Assembly: GCA_031367345.1 (NCBI GenBank)
Contig: JANLPR010000098.1
Coordinates: 1 to 15,779 of the forward strand
Length of the DNA: 15,779 bases
Origin: JADKIH01 sp031367345
GTDB taxonomy: Bacteria; Bacteroidota; Bacteroidia; AKYH767-A; 2013-40CM-41-45
Reading direction: 5' to 3'
Part shown: positions 6,818-15,308 of the stretch, in pieces
Position numbering within the stretch: the first letter of the stretch is position 1
Layout of the letters: every line of letters starts with the position of its first letter
Program-made: the position numbers and the translations under genes
The notes under the pieces: generated by a model
Seen by the model: the letters and a program-made list of their open reading frames with translations, nothing else
Database searches by the model: none
Told to the model about the DNA's origin: nothing

Positions 6818-7876
6818 TCAGCTGCGAAATAAAGCAATGCATCTTTTCTCAATAAACTCGTAACTGATGTATGAAAATAAGATGGTAGAACTATAAATAA
6901 GAATGAAAGCCGGTAAAAAGTCGATGAGCGGAAAGAAATGATAAACGATACCAATGATTACAAAATGGATCAGATACACACTGTAGCTGATTCGTCCCTG
7001 GAAATGGAGGAATTCATTTGAGAGGATTTTCTGCAAATATTGATTGGATAGTAAGAGTACAAGTAAAATACCAAGCCCGATACTTTTAGGATGAATGAAT
7101 ACCGTCGTAAGAATTGAATTTGTTTCAGTTGAAATTTTATCGATTAGTAACAGTATAATTGCAAGGAGAACAAAAAATATTTTTTTCCACAGGAATATTT
7201 TTTCATAAAATGAAATTAATTTTTTCTTTTCAGTTGATATCACTGCGCCTAAGGCAAAGTCGAAAAAGAAAGTCTCAATCGGTAAGAGTTTTACACAGAT
7301 AAAAACAATTGCCAATAACAAGAAGGTGTTTATTTTTCTGATTGCAACCATGAAAGGCAAGAAAAGAGAGATCATGATTTCGATTGAGAGCGTCCAGTCA
7401 TGAGGTAGAATGCGTAGTGTAGCATCATTTGGTAATCGAATAATGAGTATGCACTGCTTTAGTAAGTCTGAAAAACTCGGAATAGTTTGCCAAAACATAC
7501 TCAACCAATTGTTTGACGGAAAATAAATTAAACGGTAACCCAAAAAAGCAAGAGTAAGGATGACGATAAAAGCCGGATAAATCCTTAAAATCCTTCTTAA
7601 AATAAATTTTGAATAGGTAGAAAGAGAAAGTTTTTTTTTGTCAAGCGATTCGTTTAGAACAAATCCGCTGAGTATAAAAAAGTATAGCACCGCTGCTTCA
7701 GAATCCCAAAATACATTGAGCGGAAAGTTTTCGTAATTTATAATTGAAAATGTTTTAATAGTGTGAGCTAATAAAACAACGAAGGCGGCAATACCTCTCG
7801 AGCTGTCAAGAAAAATATATCTTCGATTGTCGGGCAAAAAAATATTTTTAAGACAATTTAGAGACGATAATTCCAA
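6818..7876 (-). CDS. Acyltransferase family 3 membrane protein
   Basis: This 352-residue protein has about ten hydrophobic helices and the hallmarks of acyltransferase-3 (OafA/YrhL-like) enzymes, which move acyl groups, usually acetyl, to extracytoplasmic polysaccharides or lipids. FLDSSRGIAAFVVLLAHT (22-39) holds the conserved Arg (R27) and His (H38). FFILSGFVL follows, then the basic loop ILRRILRIYPAF, and late in the protein RISYSVYLIHF, a family signature. Substrate and acyl group cannot be told from sequence. The ATG at 7876 lies inside the end of the response-regulator gene (29 shared bases, different frame), which suggests translational coupling. A later in-frame TTG (codon 14) would shorten the protein by 13 residues without losing a conserved motif, so the start is not certain. 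No strong terminator follows. Confidence 0.85.
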   Translation of the reverse strand: MELSSLNCLKNIFLPDNRRYIFLDSSRGIAAFVVLLAHTIKTFSIINYENFPLNVFWDSEAAVLYFFILSGFVLNESLDKKKLSLSTYSKFILRRILRIYPAFIVILTLAFLGYRLIYFPSNNWLSMFWQTIPSFSDLLKQCILIIRLPNDATLRILPHDWTLSIEIMISLFLPFMVAIRKINTFLLLAIVFICVKLLPIETFFFDFALGAVISTEKKKLISFYEKIFLWKKIFFVLLAIILLLIDKISTETNSILTTVFIHPKSIGLGILLVLLLSNQYLQKILSNEFLHFQGRISYSVYLIHFVIIGIVYHFFPLIDFLPAFILIYSSTILFSYISYEFIEKRCIALFRS

Positions 7877-8345
7877 TGATCATAGCAATCACAAGGATTA
7901 ACAAGATAGCATTAAAAAACTTTTGAGTGCCAAGACTTTTTTTGAGTTCAACGTGGCCCAGAATGTTGTTGAAAATAATTTCTAATTTGTGAAAGGCACT
8001 TTCGTTTTTTACAATATAATCGTAAGCTCCATACTTCATTGTATTGGCAGCTATTTCCGCTTTTTCCTGACCGGATAAAAAGATTACAGGAATAGAAGGA
8101 AATTTTTCCTTCAGTTTTTTTAAAACTTGCATACCATCCATTGCCGTACTTTCAGCGGAATCGAGATGGTAGTCTAAAACGATTAAGTTAGGCTCTGTTG
8201 AGATCTTGCTCAGAGCATCTTCACCGGTTGCGTATGTTTTTACATTTGAGTTTCTGTATTTGCCGATAAAGAAATCGTTGAGCATCTCTCGCATTTGCGG
8301 ATCGTCGTCGATCAGTACTATTTGAAGTGGTCTGTTGGTATACAT
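7848..8345 (-). CDS. Response regulator receiver protein with C-terminal membrane anchor
   Basis: Residues 6-130 of this 165-residue protein form a CheY-like receiver. The acidic cluster is D13-D15, D58 (LIVLDYH) is the phospho-acceptor, S91 is the switch Ser/Thr (FLSGQ) and K113 is the conserved lysine, so the phosphorylation site is complete. There is no DNA-binding or enzymatic output domain. Instead, after a short linker, residues 144-161 (FNAILLILVIAMIIGIIV) form one strongly hydrophobic helix ending in SKLS, which predicts a tail-anchored protein with the receiver in the cytoplasm. No histidine kinase is encoded nearby. The gene follows the AddA-like gene by 51 bases and has its own promoter-like box. 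Its 3' end overlaps the acyltransferase gene, hinting at a shared task at the membrane, which is inference. Confidence 0.9.
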   Translation of the reverse strand: MYTNRPLQIVLIDDDPQMREMLNDFFIGKYRNSNVKTYATGEDALSKISTEPNLIVLDYHLDSAESTAMDGMQVLKKLKEKFPSIPVIFLSGQEKAEIAANTMKYGAYDYIVKNESAFHKLEIIFNNILGHVELKKSLGTQKFFNAILLILVIAMIIGIIVSKLS

Positions 8346-8364
8346 AAGAAAATTAATACTTCCT

Positions 8365-8396
8365 CAAACTTAGGTTTAATAGATGAAAATTGCAAG
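8365..8396 (-). promoter_or_regulatory. Promoter of response regulator-acyltransferase unit
   Basis: On the minus strand TAAGTTTG (8365-8372) matches TAnnTTTG, with CTTG (8393-8396, one mismatch to TTTG) 20 bases upstream. The box is 19 bases before ATG 8345. It lies just after the AddA-like stop, so the two-gene unit can be transcribed apart from it. Confidence 0.5.
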
Positions 8397-11300
8397 TCAT
8401 TCTTGATATTCTACGTTTAGAACAGTTCGATCTTTGAGGTAAACCAGTTTGGACTGTACAGGCGAGTAGCCCATACTTTTCAAAACGTCAGCGTACTGAA
8501 TGACTTGAGTTTCGTGTTTTTTTTGGTATTTACCTGTTTTAAAATCCACAATGATTGCTTTTTTATCTTCAAGCAAAACTCTATCAGGTCTTAATACTTC
8601 ACCCGTAGGTAAAATGATTTCTTTCTCAGTCTTAGAATGGTAGCGTAGATCGAAAAGTTCGGCTATTTCCGGAACTGATAAAATCTGTGCAACTTCAACC
8701 AATAATTTTTCTTTTTCTAGCGCTGTAATTAACCCATCGAATACAAATTTTTCGGCAAGTTTTTGAAGGTCGTTCGGGTGATTAACCTCAGCCAATAAAG
8801 CATGAACAAGTATGCCATAATTTATTTTGCTTACATCATTTTTCTCTATCAAATCGATAATGTCACTTCCATGAGAGGAGAGAGAAAGTTTATCTTGCCA
8901 ACGGTTCGACGGGTACGTTTGTAGGGAAACGGAAAGAGTTTCTTCTTTTTTACCGTTGCTAATAGTTTTAACAAAATTTTCTCCTTGAACGAAAGTAGTT
9001 TCAAAGCTTGAATCAATAACCTTGCATGTTCGAGAAATGAGTTTTGATGTCGTATTTAATTCTTTTTCGTTGTCAATTGGACAAGAGATAAATATTTTTT
9101 CTTCTGCTCTTGTGAATGCAACGTACAAAAGATTCAAGTTGTCGATTATTGTTTGATGAATTTCTTCCAAGTAATTATCGGCATAATGACTTTTTTTCAG
9201 AGCATTGGTAGTTAACAGTGCTGTTTTTCCCAACGAAGAAAAGGGATTTGTTTTTGTTTGCAACCAAATAAGTTCGTTTGCCTTAGGAAGTATTCTCCAT
9301 TCACAGAAAGGGAGGAATACAATCGGAAACTGTAAGCCTTTCGAACGATGAATGGTCATAATTTGAATTGCATTTTCATTTGCAGGAGTAATCACAGATG
9401 CATCGCGTACTTTTTTGCTCGAGTCCCACCAATTTAAAAATCCTTCCAAAGAACTATCGAATGATGTATTGTATTCAAGTACTAAATCTTGGAAGCGTTG
9501 AATAAATGAATCAGGTTTTTTGTTGAAGCCAAAGATGCTAACCAGCTGTTCGCTTATTTCATAAATTGGCAAGTTAGCTAACTGTGTTAGATGTTCGGTG
9601 AAAGCAGGTGGGAGAATTTCATTGAATACAGAAGTTGTTAAACTTTCAGTTTCAAAGAGTGTATTCGCTTTTTTTCCAATAGTTCCTTTGCTTTTAAAAT
9701 TTTTGTGATCAGAAAAATAAGCATGGTTGTCAAAGTTAACTCCTGCAATTGAAGTAGCATAATAATATAAGATTTCAGCTCTGGCAATATTATTTTTTCG
9801 GTCAACTAAAAAGCGACAAACATTTACCAGGAAATTTATTTTTGGTGAGGCTGTGATTAATAGAGAATCCGGACTAATTATTTTGTCGATATTGTTTTCT
9901 AATAGGAAAGTAGCTATTTCATTGCCTTCGATATTTTTTCTCACCAGAATAGTTATATCGCGGTATGAAAATCCTTTATCTATTTGCTCATTAATTTTAA
10001 TTAACAAATTTTTTAATGCAACATCTTTCCATTTCGGATTTTCCTTCTCTTCATCGGTTGTTGTCTCTTCTTGAATTTCGGCTTGTTCGTTTTTTGCATC
10101 TATAAATTCAATATTCACATAACCATCGAAATCCTTTTTACTATTAACTTTTTGTTCGAGATCCTTAAAGTAGGCCAATTCCAGAATTGAGTGGTCGTTC
10201 ATTTCTAACTGATTGTTGACAACATGAGCTGCGTTTTCAAAAAATGCATTGTTGAAATAAACGATTTCTTTTTTACTGCGATAATTCGTTGCGAGCACAT
10301 CAGTAGTAGCAAGCGATTTAAAATCGACAAGATCAACAAGTATGTCTCGAATTAACAGATTCATATTCCCACCTCGCCAACGGTAAATAGATTGTTTTGC
10401 ATCGCCAACAACCATTGTCATAAAGCCACTTCCAAGAGCATTGATCACCAATGGAAGCAAATTTTTCCACTGGAGCAAACTTGTATCTTGAAATTCATCG
10501 ATCAATAAATGTTTAAATCGATTTCCTGTTTTCTCATAGATGAATGGAGTGTCATTCTTATCTATAATGTCGCCAAGTAATTTTGTAGTGTCAGAGAGAA
10601 GGATTACATTGTTTTCTTTTCTGTATTCTTTAAATTTATTTTGGAGATCGTTCACTAATCCGAAAAGATAAATTTTCTTTAAAACTTCGACGGAGGTGAT
10701 GTAATCTTGATATTCAGCATTGACAATTTCAGTTGCTTTGAGAAGCAAAGGGTGAAGCTCACTTTCAACGAGTTGATCGAGAGTAATTTTATGTGGACTT
10801 TTTTTAGCCGTCCAAGATGTAATGTCGTTTAATCCTGATTCGATACGTTTTGAAATTTCAAATGATTCAGGATTTTTTGGGTTTGAAATTTTTGAAAAGT
10901 ATCCGGCTACTCCAGACAGTTTGTAACTAAAATCATCAATAGAAAAACCGGAACCATCTATAATTGTCAGAGCTTTTTGTCCAATTGATTTAAGTCTAAT
11001 CAAAAAAGAATTTTTCAATTTGAGTAAATCATCATAAACATTTCTGATGTCGTTTCGGGAAAGAATTACTTTGTTGTGATGATCTTCTTTAAATATTTCT
11101 CGAGCTACCACATAAATATCTTGGTCAATATTCCACCCTTTTTCATCACCCATTTTTTGTAGAGCCAAATCAGTTAACCAATCCGAAAGTTCTTTGTCGT
11201 TTCCAATTTCCTGAAGTAAGGCATCAGTAACAGCCAGAATTGCATCATCGCTACTTACCTCAACTTCCATTTTTAATGGGAGGTGAATTTCTCTAGCTAG

Positions 11301-11645
11301 TGATCGAAGTATGCGTTGGAAAAATGAATCTATCGTGCTCACTGAAAAGGAAGAGTAGTCGTGGAGAATATTTTTCAAGGCACGCGCAGCTCTAGATTTA
11401 ATGTTGATTTTTGGAAGCTCTTTTTCTAATACGACTAACAAATTACCGGATGTGTCATTAGAAAGTGCTACAAGCGATTCAATAATTCTCGATTTCATTT
11501 CCTCAGCCGCTTTATTCGTAAACGTTATAGCTAAGATTGAACGATAATCGTCAGGTTGATCCAGAACTAGCTTTAAGTATTCTTTAACAAGGGTAAAAGT
11601 TTTGCCGGAACCGGCGGAAGATTTAAAAATTTTAAGTTCGTTCAT
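8397..11645 (-). CDS. AddA-like UvrD/RecB-family helicase-nuclease
   Basis: With the chosen start this is a 1082-residue superfamily 1A helicase fused to a RecB-type nuclease, as in AddA, which unwinds and trims double-strand ends for RecA-dependent repair. In order: Walker A SSAGSGKT (9-16), motif Ia ITFTNKAAEEMKSR, Walker B DEFQDTS (383-389), motif III GDAKQSIYRWRG (414-425), NYRSKKE, motif V HRSKGLQFP (766-774) and motif VI LLYVAFTRAEE (839-849). The C-terminal nuclease has GILVH (H948), RPDR (D1021), VDFKTG (D1034, K1036) and QVIQYADVL, all intact. No cysteine set for an iron-sulfur cluster is seen. The frame extends to ATG 11741, but the extra 32 residues are unlike the family and ATG 11645 (MNELKIFKSSAGSGKT) gives the normal N-terminus. 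No AddB partner gene is adjacent. Confidence 0.9.
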   Translation of the reverse strand: MNELKIFKSSAGSGKTFTLVKEYLKLVLDQPDDYRSILAITFTNKAAEEMKSRIIESLVALSNDTSGNLLVVLEKELPKINIKSRAARALKNILHDYSSFSVSTIDSFFQRILRSLAREIHLPLKMEVEVSSDDAILAVTDALLQEIGNDKELSDWLTDLALQKMGDEKGWNIDQDIYVVAREIFKEDHHNKVILSRNDIRNVYDDLLKLKNSFLIRLKSIGQKALTIIDGSGFSIDDFSYKLSGVAGYFSKISNPKNPESFEISKRIESGLNDITSWTAKKSPHKITLDQLVESELHPLLLKATEIVNAEYQDYITSVEVLKKIYLFGLVNDLQNKFKEYRKENNVILLSDTTKLLGDIIDKNDTPFIYEKTGNRFKHLLIDEFQDTSLLQWKNLLPLVINALGSGFMTMVVGDAKQSIYRWRGGNMNLLIRDILVDLVDFKSLATTDVLATNYRSKKEIVYFNNAFFENAAHVVNNQLEMNDHSILELAYFKDLEQKVNSKKDFDGYVNIEFIDAKNEQAEIQEETTTDEEKENPKWKDVALKNLLIKINEQIDKGFSYRDITILVRKNIEGNEIATFLLENNIDKIISPDSLLITASPKINFLVNVCRFLVDRKNNIARAEILYYYATSIAGVNFDNHAYFSDHKNFKSKGTIGKKANTLFETESLTTSVFNEILPPAFTEHLTQLANLPIYEISEQLVSIFGFNKKPDSFIQRFQDLVLEYNTSFDSSLEGFLNWWDSSKKVRDASVITPANENAIQIMTIHRSKGLQFPIVFLPFCEWRILPKANELIWLQTKTNPFSSLGKTALLTTNALKKSHYADNYLEEIHQTIIDNLNLLYVAFTRAEEKIFISCPIDNEKELNTTSKLISRTCKVIDSSFETTFVQGENFVKTISNGKKEETLSVSLQTYPSNRWQDKLSLSSHGSDIIDLIEKNDVSKINYGILVHALLAEVNHPNDLQKLAEKFVFDGLITALEKEKLLVEVAQILSVPEIAELFDLRYHSKTEKEIILPTGEVLRPDRVLLEDKKAIIVDFKTGKYQKKHETQVIQYADVLKSMGYSPVQSKLVYLKDRTVLNVEYQE

Positions 11646-11797
11646 TGCAGAAAGGTAAAAACAATTTCCGTTATTTTTTGTTGTTAAATCGGGAGTTTTA
11701 AAGAATTCTCTAACATTTAATGACTTATGTTTTCCATTCATTAGGGATGTTTCAAAAATGATTTTAAGAGTGTGAGTCCAAATGAGAATGAAATTCG

Positions 11798-11805
11798 TAC
11801 ATTTG
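11798..11805 (+). promoter_or_regulatory. Possible -7 box for VWA-ATPase operon
   Basis: TACATTTG matches TAnnTTTG and lies 19 bases before ATG 11825. No TTTG occurs at the expected upstream distance. An AGGAG at 11811-11815 lies 9 bases before the ATG and could look like a Shine-Dalgarno site, but with this promoter the transcript would start almost at it. Confidence 0.4.
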
Positions 11806-11824
11806 ATAAGAGGAGAACAGAACT

Positions 11825-12922
11825 ATGTTAGGGTATAGATTTAGTAAATATTTAGAGTCACAGGAAGATCAGGATCCATATAACAGATTACTGAATATTT
11901 TCATGCAATTGTTGACTTATACGAGTGGAGATGTTTATGAAGCATTGAATTGGTTGAACGAACTTGATCGAGAGTATAAGTTGACTGATGACAAATACAC
12001 CATGGCTGATTTTATTGATGATCTAAAGAAAAACGGATTTATTAAAGACGATGGTGAGAAAGGTGGGTATTTGATTACACCCAAAACAGAGCAAACCATA
12101 CGCAAGAATGCATTGGAAGAAATCTTTGGTAAAAAATTAAAAAAGGCCGGTCAAGGAAATCATCAAACCAAATTCACAGGAACAGGCGATGAAGTAACGA
12201 GCGATTTGCGAGAGTTTCAGTTTGGAGATTCAATTGATCAAATTTCAATGACCGATTCTATCAGAAATGCACAAATAAATCATGGTGTAGGAGATTTTAC
12301 AATTTCAGAAGGCGATTTAGAGATCATGGAGAAAGAGTTTAAAACTCAAACCTCGACTGTTTTAATGATCGACATTTCTCATTCAATGATTTTGTATGGG
12401 GAAGATAGAATTACACCGGCAAAAAAAGTTGCGATGGCTTTGGCAGAATTAATTCGTACACGTTACCCGAAAGATACATTAGATGTAATTGTTTTTGGTG
12501 ATTCTGCATGGCAGATAGAAGTGAAGGATTTGCCATATCTTCAAGTAGGACCTTACCATACCAATACAGTAGCAGGCTTAGAGTTAGCAATGGATATTCT
12601 CAGAAGGAGAAAAAATCCAAACAAGCAGATTTTTATGATTACCGATGGAAAACCTTCTTGTATGAAAGAAGGGATTCACCTTTATAAAAATAGTTTTGGA
12701 CTAGATCGTAAAATAGTAAATAAGTGTTTGAATTTAGCTGCAGCGTGTAAAAAATTAAAAATTCCAATTACCACATTTATGGTTGCAGAAGATGAATATT
12801 TGCGTGCGTTTATAAGAGAGTTTAGTGAGGCTAATGGAGGAAAAGCTTTTTATACATCACTTCAAGGGCTCGGTCAATATGTATTTGAAGATTTTGAAAA
12901 AAATAGAAGAAAGAAAATTTAA
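11825..12922 (+). CDS. VWA domain protein, BchD/CoxE-like partner of AAA+ ATPase
   Basis: The 365-residue protein has a helical N-terminal half (1-170) of unknown fold and a von Willebrand A domain from about residue 175 to 350. The metal-ion-dependent adhesion site is complete: D183-I-S185-H-S187, the HTNT threonine (T246 or T248) and D274 in MITDGKPS. There is no signal peptide or membrane helix, so it should be cytoplasmic. The VWA domain resembles those of the chelatase D subunit and other MoxR-associated proteins, which bind an AAA+ ring partner. It is the first gene of a two-gene unit, 28 bases before the ATPase. The bacterial group makes no chlorophyll, so a chelatase role is not implied; the client is unknown. 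Confidence 0.87.
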   Translation: MLGYRFSKYLESQEDQDPYNRLLNIFMQLLTYTSGDVYEALNWLNELDREYKLTDDKYTMADFIDDLKKNGFIKDDGEKGGYLITPKTEQTIRKNALEEIFGKKLKKAGQGNHQTKFTGTGDEVTSDLREFQFGDSIDQISMTDSIRNAQINHGVGDFTISEGDLEIMEKEFKTQTSTVLMIDISHSMILYGEDRITPAKKVAMALAELIRTRYPKDTLDVIVFGDSAWQIEVKDLPYLQVGPYHTNTVAGLELAMDILRRRKNPNKQIFMITDGKPSCMKEGIHLYKNSFGLDRKIVNKCLNLAAACKKLKIPITTFMVAEDEYLRAFIREFSEANGGKAFYTSLQGLGQYVFEDFEKNRRKKI

Positions 12923-12950
12923 ACGATTCTAAATTTTGTAAATAAAAAAG

Positions 12951-14426
12951 ATGGAAAAATTATTAAAGATAAAAACGCTTGGTCAATTAAAGGCCTCAGG
13001 CTACGAGAGTAAATCAATTAAAGAAGAATTGAGAGCAAATTTAATTGAAAAATTAAAAAAGAAAGAGAAAGTTTTTGATACAATCAAAGCATTCGATGAA
13101 ACGGTTATTCCTGATATAGAGCGAGCAATTTTGTCGAGACACAATATTTTGTTATTAGGACTCCGCGGGCAAGCAAAGACGAAGATTGCACGGTTAATGA
13201 CAAATTTGTTGGATGAATATATTCCGTTTATTAAAGGGACAGAATTAAATGACGACCCATTAAATCCATTGTCTCGTCAAGCGCTTGATCTAATTGAGAA
13301 ACATGGCGATGATACAGAAATAGCATGGATGCATAGGAGTGATCGGTATACAGAAAAATTAGCAACACCCGATGTTTCCGTCGCCGATTTGATTGGCGAT
13401 GTAGATCCAATAAAAGCAGCATCGATGAAATTGCCTTATAGCGATGAGCGCGTAATCCATTTCGGATTGATACCACGTGCACATCGGGGAATATTTGTGA
13501 TCAATGAATTGCCCGATCTACAAGCGAGAATTCAGGTTTCTCTTTTTAATATTTTGCAAGAAGGAGATATTCAAATTCGCGGATTTAAACTTCGATTACC
13601 ATTAGATATTCAATTTGTATTTACAGCCAATCCGGAAGACTATACGAATAGAGGTTCAATTGTAACACCATTGAAAGACAGAATTGAGAGTCAGATACTA
13701 ACGCATTACCCAAAGGATATTTCAACAGCGAAAGAAATTACATTGCAAGAAGCATCATTATCAGAAGCGCAAAAAAAATCGATCAGTGGTTCGGAGTTGA
13801 TAGAAAATTTATTAGAGCAAATTGGATTTGAAGCAAGGAGCAATGAGTTTGTTGATCCGAAGAGTGGCGTTTCTGCACGTTTAACAATTTCAGGTTACGA
13901 GACTATTTTCTCCACAGCAGAAAGAAGAATGATATTGAATGGTGAAAGTAAAACACATTTACGGATTTCGGATTTTTGGGGCGTGATACCGGCGATTACC
14001 GGAAAGATTGAATTAGTTTACGAAGGTGAGCAAGAAGGGGCGATGATTGTTGCTCAGAATTTGATAAGTAAATCGATACGAAATCAATTCAAAAATTATT
14101 TTCCTGATCCTGAAAAATTAAAGAAGAAAAAAGAAGCCAATCCGTATTTGGAAATAATAGAGTGGTTTAGCAATGGAAACGAAGTGAATATTTTGAACGA
14201 TTGCTCGGAGAAAGAATATACCAAAGCATTGAATGAAGTTCCGGGTTTGGCGGATGTGGTAAAAAAACTTCATCCTAAAATAAGTGCGAACGAAAAATAT
14301 TTAATGATGGAGTTTTTACTCCATGGCTTGTCCGAATTCTCGCTCTTAAGTAAAAACAACTTAGTGAAAGGTTTACGATTCAAAGATCTTTTCAGTTCGG
14401 TCTTTAATAATGAAAAAGATTCTTAA
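12951..14426 (+). CDS. Magnesium-chelatase ChlI-like / MoxR-type AAA+ ATPase
   Basis: This 491-residue AAA+ protein resembles the ChlI/BchI clade. Walker A is GLRGQAKT (70-77), with Ala before the Lys as in MoxR proteins. A long insert (about 90-175) includes TPDVSVADLIGDVDP, comparable to the ChlI segment before Walker B. RAHRGIFVINELPDL (176-190) is the Walker B region, in which the usual Asp is Asn (N185) next to the catalytic Glu E186. Sensor 1 is FTANPEDYTNRG (N227), and an arginine segment follows (LKDRIES). The C-terminal 200 residues are helical and lack a known domain. It is translated after the VWA gene, and such pairs act as ATP-driven remodelling machines. The specific target cannot be inferred. 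Databases often label this family as a sigma-54-interacting regulator, which I think is misleading, as there is no GAFTGA loop. Confidence 0.87.
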   Translation: MEKLLKIKTLGQLKASGYESKSIKEELRANLIEKLKKKEKVFDTIKAFDETVIPDIERAILSRHNILLLGLRGQAKTKIARLMTNLLDEYIPFIKGTELNDDPLNPLSRQALDLIEKHGDDTEIAWMHRSDRYTEKLATPDVSVADLIGDVDPIKAASMKLPYSDERVIHFGLIPRAHRGIFVINELPDLQARIQVSLFNILQEGDIQIRGFKLRLPLDIQFVFTANPEDYTNRGSIVTPLKDRIESQILTHYPKDISTAKEITLQEASLSEAQKKSISGSELIENLLEQIGFEARSNEFVDPKSGVSARLTISGYETIFSTAERRMILNGESKTHLRISDFWGVIPAITGKIELVYEGEQEGAMIVAQNLISKSIRNQFKNYFPDPEKLKKKKEANPYLEIIEWFSNGNEVNILNDCSEKEYTKALNEVPGLADVVKKLHPKISANEKYLMMEFLLHGLSEFSLLSKNNLVKGLRFKDLFSSVFNNEKDS

Positions 14427-14462
14427 TGAACTGAATTTATTTTTGTAGGAAAAAGAAAGTTG

Positions 14463-15287
14463 CTACAATTTAATTTTTCCTTCGAAAACGGTAGAAGATC
14501 GGAAGTAAGGAGTCAAATGTTTTTCTTCGTTGAAAATACCAAATACAGTAGAACCACTTCCCGACATACTTGCATAAAGCGCGCCTTGTTTGTAAAGGCG
14601 TGCTTTAATATTTTTTATAGTTGGATATCTTTCAAAAACAGCATTTTCAAAATCATTAAAAATGTTAAGCTTCCATTCTTCGATAGGAAGCTCAATTAAT
14701 TTTTTAATCGATTGTTTTCGCTTAATAGGTGTAATCCATGAATACGCTTGAATGGTGTTAACGTGAAGCTTTGGCTTAACAAGAACTACAAAATATTCTT
14801 TTTCTTTGATTTGAACATTTTCGAATTTGTCGCCTCTTTCATAGCAGAAAAGTGTTTTATTGTGAAGGAAAAAAGGGCAATCACTACCCAGCTGTGCTGC
14901 TAATTTTTCAAGTTCATCAGTTGACAGATTTAGTTTAAACAATTCGTTCAGCATCTTTAAAACAAAGGCAGAATCGGAAGAGCCGCCACCTAAGCCTGCA
15001 CCAATCGGAATTATTTTATGAAGGTGAAATTTTACCGGTGGAAGTGAAAATCGTTCAGCTAATAACTTATAAGCTTTAATACAAAGATTGTTTTCTTTAT
15101 CGCTGTTAAACCGAATCCCGGAAGATTTAAATTCAAGCTCAGATGCAGCGTCATTATTTAAAACAATTTCTAATCCATCGCACCATTGAACCGGAGTCAT
15201 GATTGTTTCAATATTGTGATAACCGTCATTCCGTTTTGCAGTAATGTGTAAGCCGATATTGATCTTGCAATTTGGAAAAGATATCAC
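14463..15287 (-). CDS. ispE: 4-diphosphocytidyl-2-C-methyl-D-erythritol kinase
   Basis: This 274-residue GHMP-family kinase phosphorylates the 2-hydroxyl of CDP-methylerythritol with ATP, in the MEP pathway to isoprenoid precursors. The N-terminal FPNCKINIGLHI carries the catalytic-site lysine K8. The glycine-rich ATP loop is PIGAGLGGGSSDSA (94-107). SDCPFF (135-140) carries the catalytic Asp D136, and the third GHMP motif is MSGSGSTVFGIF (about 239-250). Length is normal for the family and the ATG at 15287 directly precedes the first strand. The gene is 21 bases downstream of guaD and probably co-transcribed with it. It is convergent with the chelatase-like ATPase gene, with only 36 bases between stops and no convincing terminator. 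Confidence 0.95.
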   Translation of the reverse strand: MISFPNCKINIGLHITAKRNDGYHNIETIMTPVQWCDGLEIVLNNDAASELEFKSSGIRFNSDKENNLCIKAYKLLAERFSLPPVKFHLHKIIPIGAGLGGGSSDSAFVLKMLNELFKLNLSTDELEKLAAQLGSDCPFFLHNKTLFCYERGDKFENVQIKEKEYFVVLVKPKLHVNTIQAYSWITPIKRKQSIKKLIELPIEEWKLNIFNDFENAVFERYPTIKNIKARLYKQGALYASMSGSGSTVFGIFNEEKHLTPYFRSSTVFEGKIKL

Positions 15288-15308
15288 AACGAAAGAATTA
15301 AAGGTGTA

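Noticed and set aside
11646..11741. N-terminal 32-residue extension of the AddA-like protein to ATG 11741
   Set aside because: The extension has no family similarity that I can see, while ATG 11645 starts right before the first strand and Walker A.
13231..13482. Minus-strand open frame inside the chelatase-like ATPase gene
   Set aside because: It is antisense to the insert and motif region of a well-supported gene and resembles no protein family.
14444..14467. TGTAG/CTACA inverted repeat between the ATPase and ispE
   Set aside because: Only five base pairs with a long loop and it includes the ispE stop codon; not a convincing terminator.
14460..14699. Plus-strand open frame over the 3' end of ispE
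   Set aside because: It is antisense to the conserved GHMP motif 3 of IspE, with no promoter.
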